Part shown: positions 57,791 through 64,000 of the stretch, piece after piece
How positions within the stretch are numbered: position 1 is the stretch's first letter
How the letters are laid out: each line of letters begins with the position of its first letter
NCBI GenBank assembly: GCA_015272395.1
Contig: JACYLQ010000027.1
Coordinates: 186,001 to 250,000, forward strand
Direction: 5' to 3'
DNA from: Calothrix sp. C42_A2020_038
GTDB taxonomy: Bacteria > Cyanobacteriota > Cyanobacteriia > Cyanobacteriales > Nostocaceae
DNA length: 64,000 nucleotides
The notes under the pieces: model-generated
Database searches by the model: none
Seen by the model: the letters and a program-made list of their open reading frames with translations, nothing else
Told to the model about the DNA's origin: nothing
Translations under genes and position numbers: made by a program

Positions 57791-59128
57791 TTACTCTCGG
57801 TGTTGAGTTTCAAAAGCTTCATCTTCTAAATCCTCCTCCAAATCTTCTTCTAAATCCTCCTCCAAATCTTCTAATTCTTCATAATCATTCTCTTCGTCGT
57901 ATTCCAACTCCTCTTGTTCAGCTTCGAGTCGTGCTGCTTCTTCAGCGGCTTTTGCACGAGCAGCAGCAAATTTAATATCTTCCCCTTCTCGGTCGTACTT
58001 GGCTTTATCCTTTATATCTATTTTCCAGCCAGTTAGACGAGCTGCTAACCGCACGTTTTGTCCTTCTTTCCCTATTGCTAAACTCAATTGGTCTTCAGCT
58101 ACTAGTACATGAGTTTGGCGAGTTTCTGGATCCATTAGTCGTACCTCATCGACACGCGCGGGACTCAGAGCATTTGCAATATAAGTAGCAGGATCAGGAG
58201 ACCAACGGATAACGTCAATTTTTTCGCCTCGCAATTCATTAACCACAACTTGAATTCGCGATCCCCGCGCTCCAATACAGGCGCCAACTGGGTCTACATC
58301 ACGATCTAAAGTGTCAACAGCAATTTTGGTTCTCGGTCCGACATAACGAGAGGGAGGATTGGCTTCTCTAGCAACGGCTACAATCCTGACTACTTCGTCT
58401 TCGATCTCCGGAACTTCGTTCGCAAATAAATATACAACTAAACCAGCATCAGCACGGGATACTAAAAGTTGGGGTCCACGCTGCTGCCCTTGAGATACTT
58501 TTTTTAAATAAACTTTAAACGTCGCATTTGCTCGGTAGTTATCATTTGGCAGTTGCTCGCGCTTTGGAAGTTCAGCCTCTACTTCAGGCTGTCCAAACCC
58601 ACTACTAACCGCCATAATTACAGATTGTCGTTCAAAACGTAGTACACGGGCACTGATTACCGAACTTTCCAGGTCTTGAAACTCTTCTTGCACCATTTGG
58701 CGTTGCTGATCTCGAAGCTTTTGAGCCAAAACTTGCTTAGTTTGCATCGCGGCCATGCGCCCAAACTCTTCTTTTTTGTCTGGAGTTACATCAAGAACAA
58801 CCTCCTGTCCTAACTCAGCTCCCTCACCACCCATATTCTTAACTTGTTCAAGCGATATTTCATGGTCAGAATTAACGACTTCCTCAACAATTGTTTTGGT
58901 AGCAACAACGCGAAACCCTTGTTCCTCAATATCAAGTTGAACATCAAAATTATCAAAATAATCCTCATCGAATTGTTTACGCTCTAAATTTTGAGCGCGT
59001 CGGTAACGTTCATAACCCTTGAGCAATGCTTCTCGAATCGCTGCTTGGACTGCTGAACGAGGTAAATTACGCTCCCGGCTTATACTTTCGATTAAATCTT
59101 TTAATCCTTGTAACTCAATCATCGACAT
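57791..59128 (-). CDS. nusA: transcription termination/antitermination factor NusA
   Basis: 445 residues. N-terminal RNA-polymerase-binding domain, S1 domain (about 135-205), then two KH domains (RTKIAVDTLDRDVDPVGACI, GARGSRIQVVVNELRGEKID, LSLAIGKEGQNVRLAARLTG). It ends in an acidic repeat (EEDLEEDLEEDLEDE) encoded by short direct DNA repeats at about 57826-57880, in place of the extra C-terminal domains of E. coli NusA. It modulates pausing and termination. ATG start near 59128, with a second ATG two codons in. Confidence 0.95.
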   Translation of the reverse strand: MSMIELQGLKDLIESISRERNLPRSAVQAAIREALLKGYERYRRAQNLERKQFDEDYFDNFDVQLDIEEQGFRVVATKTIVEEVVNSDHEISLEQVKNMGGEGAELGQEVVLDVTPDKKEEFGRMAAMQTKQVLAQKLRDQQRQMVQEEFQDLESSVISARVLRFERQSVIMAVSSGFGQPEVEAELPKREQLPNDNYRANATFKVYLKKVSQGQQRGPQLLVSRADAGLVVYLFANEVPEIEDEVVRIVAVAREANPPSRYVGPRTKIAVDTLDRDVDPVGACIGARGSRIQVVVNELRGEKIDVIRWSPDPATYIANALSPARVDEVRLMDPETRQTHVLVAEDQLSLAIGKEGQNVRLAARLTGWKIDIKDKAKYDREGEDIKFAAARAKAAEEAARLEAEQEELEYDEENDYEELEDLEEDLEEDLEEDLEDEAFETQHRE

Positions 59129-59503
59129 CCTGCAAATCTCCTTAAATTGATTTGTAAAGTTAATTTAATAGTTAATGGTTAGCAAATGAGGGAAAGGTCA
59201 ATAGCTTTTTACCGATAACTAAGGCTAACAGTTCACCTGTGATTACGACAGGTGAAGCCGAACCAGGGGAAATGTTCTTTGCATCTAACTGGCGCGCAAA
59301 GAATAAAAAAGGTTTCCCTCGCCCTTGTTTCACCGGCATGAACTGATATGTAATACACAAGTTCATAACCAGCCTAATCACAAATAGTAAATACCCACTG
59401 CCCCATGCAAACAATCGATCCCTGCTTACGCATGAGAACTTCTGTGCGTTGCTAAACTGCGGGAAACCTTCCTATCCGTACACCGATACCAAAAATTACG
59501 CTC
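59129..59503. other. spacer between rimP and nusA with hairpin
   Basis: About 375 bases inside a normally tight operon. It includes a perfect hairpin TTCACCTGT / ACAGGTGAA at 59232-59256. An 80-codon open frame crosses it but has no family resemblance. Confidence 0.5.
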
Positions 59504-59974
59504 TTACTTGCTGTTCGGACGTTCGTCGAGCTGTACTCTAGTAATTTGAGAGCGAGGAATCTCAACTGCGCGACCTTTTTGGTTCAAATAAACTTTAGTT
59601 TCATCCCTACGGATTAGCTGACCAACCCAATCCTGCTGTCCATCGTAAGGTGGGGAAGTTGAGACAACCACAGGAAAGCCCTTAAAAGAAACAAATTCCC
59701 GATCGGTAGTTAGCTGTGTAGAAATTCCAGGACTGGAGATTTCTAAAACATAAGCATCTGGAATAATATCTGCCGCATCTAATGAGGCTTCTAAAGCACG
59801 ACTCATTCGCTCACAATCGTTTAGACCAGTATCCTGCTCTTTATTACGGATATCTATCCGCAAAACGGGAGGACGCTGATTTGTGTGAAAAACGGCGCCT
59901 ACAATCTCCAACCCCAGTTCGTCTGCCACTGGGGTCGCTATTTCTATTACTTGTGGGACTAACGGATGAGTCAT
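59504..59974 (-). CDS. rimP: ribosome maturation factor RimP
   Basis: 156 residues needed for late 30S subunit assembly. N-terminal domain ([68 protein letters not shown]) and the SH3-like C-terminal domain. First gene of the rimP-nusA-ylxR-infB operon. Confidence 0.95.
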   Translation of the reverse strand: MTHPLVPQVIEIATPVADELGLEIVGAVFHTNQRPPVLRIDIRNKEQDTGLNDCERMSRALEASLDAADIIPDAYVLEISSPGISTQLTTDREFVSFKGFPVVVSTSPPYDGQQDWVGQLIRRDETKVYLNQKGRAVEIPRSQITRVQLDERPNSK

Positions 59975-60163
59975 GCAACAAATTCCAACAAAAAAAGTGG
60001 GCTACTACCCACTTCCTGCGATAAGGATATCTTCCAAGAAGTCTTGTGACGAACCGTCAGTTGGTTCGCCTCTAAGATCGAGTTTAGCGCATTTCTTCCA
60101 GACCGAGAAGCTATAAGTTAACTTTCTTTGAGAATAAATGCGATCGGGACTCGCACCCAATCC

Positions 60164-61591
60164 CTAATCCTTCTTGATCACTATGGCATTTTGAGCAACT
60201 GCTTGAACTTTGATTTTTCGCATTTGTTCAACTATTTGATTGATATCTTCTTGAGAAAGACGCTGGACGTAGTTTAGTTTTACTTCTTCTAGAAAGTCAA
60301 AAAGTAGACTTTGTACTTCTGTGACAACCTGTTTTTTCTGAATTTCGGCGCCTAGGGTATCAGTGAAACGCTGTATTAGCTGACTCGATAGTTTAGCTGA
60401 AACAGGGTCTTCGACAGCGCTAATAATCGCGTTATATAGATTAGTTGCGATTTGAGTCGCGATTTGTTCAGCAATTTGGTTTTGAACGACTCCTACACCA
60501 GGAAGAACGTGCAGGTTTTTATATATCGGGGTTTGATTGAGAGCTGTATCGATGTTGTGACGCAAAATGGCAATAATCTCGGGCTGAATCTTGGGGATAA
60601 CCTGATAAATTATTGTTTGGACAAGGATTGTAGAAATTGCCTCAATTTCATTGATATTGTTGATGTCTATGTAAGGACGAATACTTTCTTTTTGTAGTAA
60701 CCACCGAGTTAATTCACCACGTTTTACCGAACCCTGAATTTGATTAATTACCCGAACAACAATTATTTCTGTCAAATCTTCTGCAAAGTTAGATACGATA
60801 CCTCTATGAATTTGAATACGGATAGATTGAAAATTTACTATCCTTGCTTTGTCAAGACGTACTCCCACAGGAATAACGCGCAACGTTCGCCAGAAAGGTA
60901 TTAAAAAGAACAAGTTATACCAGCGCCAAATAATGGCTTCGAGCCAGCTAAACTCAGGATGACGACGTTTAATAAAAAAACTACGCACGAGCAACTCTAA
61001 ACCAAATATTAATATGAAAGGTAGGTCAATCCAAAAAAAATTATCAATAAATTCACCATTCTCGCCAATCTGACGGTAATAATTGGTTGCGATTAACGGT
61101 TTAACCCTACGATTGAAAAACTCGATTTCTTGATTCCATCCGTTTTGGCCTAGGTACGATTGACTCCAAAACTTGGCAAATGATCTTTTCGCAGACCTTT
61201 CTGAGGTACGGTCACGCATTCGATTTTTGATTCTTTCAAGCGTGCCACTTTTGTTTGCGATTGTAAACGGGTTCGTTTCGATCATCTCAACACTTAAGCG
61301 CCGCAGTTCCTCAAGCTGTACTTCCACTTGTGGTGACTGTAACCCCGTTTGAATTACCTGTTCAGAAACAACTTTAACTGCTGCCAAATAAGCTTCCGTT
61401 TCGCGATGGGGTTCTATACCTTTAATCGGATCATACAAACGAGTTAATTCAGGTAAGTTTCGTAAGTATAAATCTCGCCAATGTATGTAACTTAAATCAA
61501 ATAAAACTAACCCTAAATTGATTGTGGCAGTAATTGCCATCAATCTCTCAAACCATAGACCCCACTTATTTAGTGGCTTGCGGCTCATCAT
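60164..61591 (-). CDS. large membrane protein of unknown function, possibly voltage-sensor-like
   Basis: The ATG at 61591 (MMSRKPLNKWGLWFERL) is the most plausible of several starts; about 475 residues. One membrane segment at the N-terminus (LMAITATINLGLVLFDLSYI), a long soluble region, then a second cluster (FFWIDLPFILIFGLELLVRS, AIIWRWYNLFFLIPFWRTLR) followed by basic VIPVGVRLDKAR, which recalls the S3-S4 part of voltage-sensor domains. The C-terminal 230 residues are amphipathic and helical. No family named with confidence; it seems to be a conserved cyanobacterial protein. Confidence 0.7.
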   Translation of the reverse strand: MMSRKPLNKWGLWFERLMAITATINLGLVLFDLSYIHWRDLYLRNLPELTRLYDPIKGIEPHRETEAYLAAVKVVSEQVIQTGLQSPQVEVQLEELRRLSVEMIETNPFTIANKSGTLERIKNRMRDRTSERSAKRSFAKFWSQSYLGQNGWNQEIEFFNRRVKPLIATNYYRQIGENGEFIDNFFWIDLPFILIFGLELLVRSFFIKRRHPEFSWLEAIIWRWYNLFFLIPFWRTLRVIPVGVRLDKARIVNFQSIRIQIHRGIVSNFAEDLTEIIVVRVINQIQGSVKRGELTRWLLQKESIRPYIDINNINEIEAISTILVQTIIYQVIPKIQPEIIAILRHNIDTALNQTPIYKNLHVLPGVGVVQNQIAEQIATQIATNLYNAIISAVEDPVSAKLSSQLIQRFTDTLGAEIQKKQVVTEVQSLLFDFLEEVKLNYVQRLSQEDINQIVEQMRKIKVQAVAQNAIVIKKD

Positions 61592-61807
61592 TTTATTTTG
61601 TAAATAGTACAGATATAAGGTATTAATTTTGATACTCTTCTCTTCTATGATTAGCAAAACTTTGCTTGGTAATCATAGATACTTCTATCGAAAAAATGAC
61701 AAATCTAAAATCTGAATAAATTAACATAAGTAAAAGCAATCAAAAATCATTAAAATTAATAAAAAAGTAGTTAGTAACAACAGATTAAACCAACAGGAGT
61801 TTTAAAC

Positions 61808-62500
61808 ATGTGGTGTGGGATTGGAAAGTCTAGTTTTAGCATAGCAACAGCGTGTTTAGTTACTGCAACCGTAGTAATATCTAATACCGCAAACGCTGTC
61901 CGTCAGCGCGATTATACTCCACAGCAATTTCGTTCTGTTTTGCGTGGACTAGGGTATAACGTCAAAGTTTCCAGCGAACCTTTAACAAACGCGGATGCCA
62001 AAAAAGCAATTCAAGAATTTCAAACAGGGTATAGATTAAAACCAGTAGATGGATTGGCTGGACCAAAAACTCAAGACTTTGCCGCAGAAATTATACAAAT
62101 TCTGCAAGCTAACTTAAATTTAGTGATGAAGCCCAATCCACCTTTGCCTCGTAGTCAGTACTACACTCCGAGAACAGAAGCTGTAGTTAGGTCGTTTCAA
62201 AAGAAATTTCAACTTGAAGAAACAGGAATAGCTGACCTGGCTTTGAGACAAAAACTTGACGCAGAAGCCAAAAGTATTTTAGGAGGTAACGAATCAACCC
62301 CAACCGAAACCCCAACACCTGAAGCAACCCCAACCGAAACCCCAACACCTGAAGTAACCCCAACCGAAACCCCAACACCTGAAGCAACTCCAACCGAAAC
62401 CCCAACACCTGAAGCAACCCCAACCGAAACCCCAACACCTGAAGCAACCCCAACTCCAACTGTAACGCCAAGGACACCGGCGCCAAAACCAAATAGATAA
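61808..62500 (+). CDS. secreted peptidoglycan-binding protein with Thr/Pro/Glu repeat tail
   Basis: 230 residues, ATG after an ACAGGAG site. Signal peptide with Ala-Asn-Ala end (about 1-30). Two peptidoglycan-binding-1-like domains: first at 36-95 (FRSVLRGLGYN, AIQEFQTGYRLKPVDGLAGP), second at about 115-155 (TEAVVRSFQKKFQLEETGIA). The tail (about 165-225) is five near-identical copies of a 10-residue Thr/Pro/Glu unit (TPTETPTPEA), an extended linker. It probably binds the cell wall; no catalytic domain. A strong bidirectional terminator follows. Confidence 0.85.
   Translation: MWCGIGKSSFSIATACLVTATVVISNTANAVRQRDYTPQQFRSVLRGLGYNVKVSSEPLTNADAKKAIQEFQTGYRLKPVDGLAGPKTQDFAAEIIQILQANLNLVMKPNPPLPRSQYYTPRTEAVVRSFQKKFQLEETGIADLALRQKLDAEAKSILGGNESTPTETPTPEATPTETPTPEVTPTETPTPEATPTETPTPEATPTETPTPEATPTPTVTPRTPAPKPNR
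62301..62450 (+). repeat. 30-bp tandem repeat, five units, coding
   Basis: Five head-to-tail units beginning CAACCGAAACCCCAACACCT with only one or two base changes between them (unit 2 GAAGTAAC, unit 3 GAAGCAACTC). They encode the Thr/Pro/Glu tail of the peptidoglycan-binding protein. The near identity at DNA level points to recent copy-number change. Confidence 0.9.
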
Positions 62501-62507
62501 CAATATC

Positions 62508-62537
62508 AAGACCCACCCCATATTGGGGTGGGTCTTT
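62508..62537. terminator. bidirectional rho-independent terminator
   Basis: AAGACCCACCCCA, 4-base loop, then GGGGTGGGTCTT followed by TTTC; on the other strand the stem is followed by TTGATATTG. It serves the two converging genes on either side. Confidence 0.85.
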
Positions 62538-62552
62538 TCACCTAATCAAAAA

Positions 62553-63452
62553 TCAATATTGCAAATTTTGAGTTGGTTCCTCCATTGGTCTACCCTTGGG
62601 AATTGGTAAAGTTGGGCGCCGCTCACCATAAGGCATGGGAATATACTGAACACTAGGTCTTCCACCTTGAGGTTGTGGATACAAATCCATCAAATCGTAA
62701 ATTAAACGGGGAAGGCCAACACTTACGGGTAAACCCATCTCTGTAGCTTCCTCAACAGTAATTGGGTAGTCGTGAGTAACACGTCCAGTTGTTAGAGCAT
62801 CAACAATATTTTCGATATTTTCAGGCAAAACCTTTTGTTTTGGTGTTGAATCTTTGAGCAGTGTCCGCACAAACCGCTGCACCTGGGCTATGGCTTTACG
62901 GGATAAATCAGCCATAATTAGAGTTTGATCGTCAACTTCACTAATTGGCTTATCTTCAACTACCTTAATAATACTAGCAGCGGGGAAATTACCTAGTTGT
63001 GGGTCTACTGGACCTAGTACTGCGTTAGCATCCATGACGATTTCATCAGCAGCAAGTGCTAGCATGGTACCACCACTCATAGCATAGTGCGGCACAAAAA
63101 CTGTAACCTTAGACGGATGACGAATTAAGGCGCGAGCGATTTGCTCAGTTGCTAAAACCAGACCACCAGGAGTGTGTAAAATCAAGTCAATAGGAACATT
63201 AGGAGGAGTCAATCGAATCGCGCGCAAAATTTGCTCGGAATCTTCAATAGTGATATATCGAGATAAAGGAATTCCTAGCAAGCTAATAGACTCTTGGCGG
63301 TGAATAAGTAAAATCACCCGGCTTTTGCGTTCCTGCTGAAATTGTTGTATTGAACTAAAACGCCGATACTCAGTTTGGCGCCGTTGCCAGATCGGTTGCA
63401 GCGAGGAGAGCAGAAGAAAAATCCAGAATAAGTCACCAATACCAAAGCCCAT
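62553..63452 (-). CDS. membrane-anchored serine protease, SDH/ClpP-like family
   Basis: 299 residues. One N-terminal membrane segment (GIGDLFWIFLLLSSLQPIW), then a ClpP/crotonase-fold protease of the 'serine dehydrogenase proteinase' (SDH_sah) family: LILHTPGGLVLATEQIARAL, the nucleophile Ser126 in HYAMSGGTMLALAADEIVMD, and VLGPVDPQLG. Relatives include SppA-like signal-peptide peptidases. It is likely a membrane-associated cytoplasmic protease with unknown substrates. ATG start. Confidence 0.87.
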   Translation of the reverse strand: MGFGIGDLFWIFLLLSSLQPIWQRRQTEYRRFSSIQQFQQERKSRVILLIHRQESISLLGIPLSRYITIEDSEQILRAIRLTPPNVPIDLILHTPGGLVLATEQIARALIRHPSKVTVFVPHYAMSGGTMLALAADEIVMDANAVLGPVDPQLGNFPAASIIKVVEDKPISEVDDQTLIMADLSRKAIAQVQRFVRTLLKDSTPKQKVLPENIENIVDALTTGRVTHDYPITVEEATEMGLPVSVGLPRLIYDLMDLYPQPQGGRPSVQYIPMPYGERRPTLPIPKGRPMEEPTQNLQY

Positions 63453-63549
63453 AATATCTGTTTAGTAATAAAAGTTGCCGCAACTAATTTTCACAGTTTT
63501 CGATTAACGATATTTCTATCTAAAGAATTAATCCTTAAAAAATATAAGC

Positions 63550-64000
63550 TTAATCATCTTTATGGCGCCAAATCTTGATAGTGTCGTCATCGCTTGCGCT
63601 AACAAGGGTCTTACTATCAGGACTAAAAGCTATGCTTCTAATGTAATTATTGTGACCAGAGAGAGTGCAAATTTCAGTAGCTGTATCTATATGCCAAAGT
63701 TTGATAGTGCTATCCCAACTTCCACTAGCGAGGATTTGCATATCTGGACTAAGTGCAATGGATGAAACAGCATCAGTGTGTCCTGTAAGGGTTTTCAACA
63801 TTCTGCCTGTAATGGCGTGCCAAAATCTAATCGTTTTATCGCTACTACCACTAACAAGAGTATTGCCCTCTCGGTCAAAAGCAACACAATTAACAAAAAA
63901 TGAATGACCAACAAGAGTTCGTATTTCGCAACCAGTACTAACTTGCCACAGCTTGATTGAAAAATCGGCGCCTGCGCTAGCAAGTAATTGACCATCAGGA
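63550..64000 (-). CDS. WD40-repeat protein, C-terminal part (cut by window edge)
   Basis: One reading frame stays open from the window's right edge to the stop at 63550, giving at least 150 residues. It contains WD40 blades: PDGQLLASAGADFSIKLWQV, VAFDREGNTLVSGSSDKTIR, LSPDMQILASGSWDSTIKLW, FSPDSKTLVSASDDDTIKIW. An internal ATG at 63801 is not the start, because the blades continue upstream of it. WD40 propellers are interaction platforms, and in cyanobacteria they are often fused to kinases, CHAT or NACHT domains. What lies N-terminal is outside the window. Confidence 0.9.
   Translation of the reverse strand, partial: PDGQLLASAGADFSIKLWQVSTGCEIRTLVGHSFFVNCVAFDREGNTLVSGSSDKTIRFWHAITGRMLKTLTGHTDAVSSIALSPDMQILASGSWDSTIKLWHIDTATEICTLSGHNNYIRSIAFSPDSKTLVSASDDDTIKIWRHKDD

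Noticed and set aside
59172-59414. 80-codon frame between rimP and nusA
   Set aside because: No family resemblance, crosses a perfect hairpin, no convincing start signal.
62187-62521. Minus-strand Leu/Gly or Trp/Gly/Cys-rich frames opposite the Thr/Pro/Glu tail
   Set aside because: Antisense readings of the 30-bp tandem repeat.
63795-63995. 66-codon open frame on the minus strand beginning MVNYLLAQAPIFQ
   Set aside because: It lies in another frame of a continuous WD40 coding sequence that runs to the window edge; the WD40 frame has clear blades throughout.
1-64000. CRISPR array
   Set aside because: Tandem repeats seen are heptamers and one coding 30-bp repeat without spacers; no repeat-spacer pattern.
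1-64000. tRNA, rRNA, tmRNA or RNase P RNA
   Set aside because: The intergenic stretches were read for cloverleaf and known core motifs; none could be supported.
1-64000. Strong avoidance of RCCGGY as proof of nuclease specificity
   Set aside because: Seven sites were found by eye among about 55 CCGG sites; the shortage is too mild in 64 kb to be decisive.

Overview
The window is chromosomal DNA from a filamentous, probably heterocyst-forming cyanobacterium (Nostocales-like). The evidence is gene content: NdhM, a ferredoxin-dependent nitrate assimilation operon with NtcA-type promoters, ntcB and cnaT neighbours, CHAT/FHA/PP2C signalling proteins, SLH and WD40 proteins, short heptamer repeats and many hairpin repeats. 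About 70 copies of the palindrome GGCGCC are visible by eye, where base composition predicts about 4, while the usual cyanobacterial HIP1 octamer GCGATCGC is absent. This looks like a genome carrying an alternate highly iterated palindrome.

Layout. 0.7-2.5 kb: ndhM and a secreted phytase-like esterase. 3.0-9.6 kb: a phospho-signalling group (PP2C phosphatase with TM anchor, CHAT-FHA protein, unknown acidic protein, and a divergently placed FHA-PrsW membrane protease). 9.9-11.8 kb: DJ-1/PfpI protein, nitrate-reductase-associated protein and PsiE-like membrane protein. 12.0-25.6 kb: the complete nitrate assimilation cluster. The operon nirA-nrtA-nrtB-nrtC-nrtD-narB runs leftward, and nirB-like HEAT protein, ntcB and cnaT run rightward. 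25.8-28.1 kb: degenerate metallo-beta-lactamase-fold protein, panD, ppa, small membrane protein. 29.0-37.1 kb: DUF362, aspA, pgsA, a GT4, and the MFS-recO-deoC run. 37.4-39.4 kb: a convergent type II restriction-modification pair (Cfr10I/Bse634I-like nuclease and a C5 cytosine methyltransferase). 39.9-42.5 kb: a DUF697-type GTPase and a GT2. 42.5-44.2 kb: AT-rich DNA without convincing genes. 44.2-45.6 kb: three small proteins with double-glycine leaders and one Ser-rich companion, separated by hairpins. 45.8-50.5 kb: an RND pump and its membrane fusion protein. 51.2-53.0 kb: a DUF1565/SLH protein. 53.4-60.0 kb: the rimP-nusA-ylxR-infB operon. 60.2-64.0 kb: a large membrane protein of unknown function, a peptidoglycan-binding protein with a Thr/Pro/Glu repeat tail, an SDH-type membrane serine protease and the C-terminal part of a WD40 protein cut by the window edge.

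How the parts work together. The nitrate cluster covers uptake (NrtABCD), two-step reduction to ammonium (NarB, NirA), a helper (NirB-like) and regulators (NtcB, CnaT). Both nirA and ntcB have a GTA-N8-TAC box exactly 22 nt before a TAN3T -10 box, the classic NtcA-activated layout. Inverted-repeat elements sit in this cluster, one filling the nrtA-nrtB gap and one supplying the last codons of ntcB. The best candidate for an undescribed system is the 44-45.6 kb double-glycine-leader group. It has three consecutive precursors with matching leaders and very different, cysteine-free, Tyr/Lys/Ser-rich cores, with no maturation enzyme or exporter beside them.
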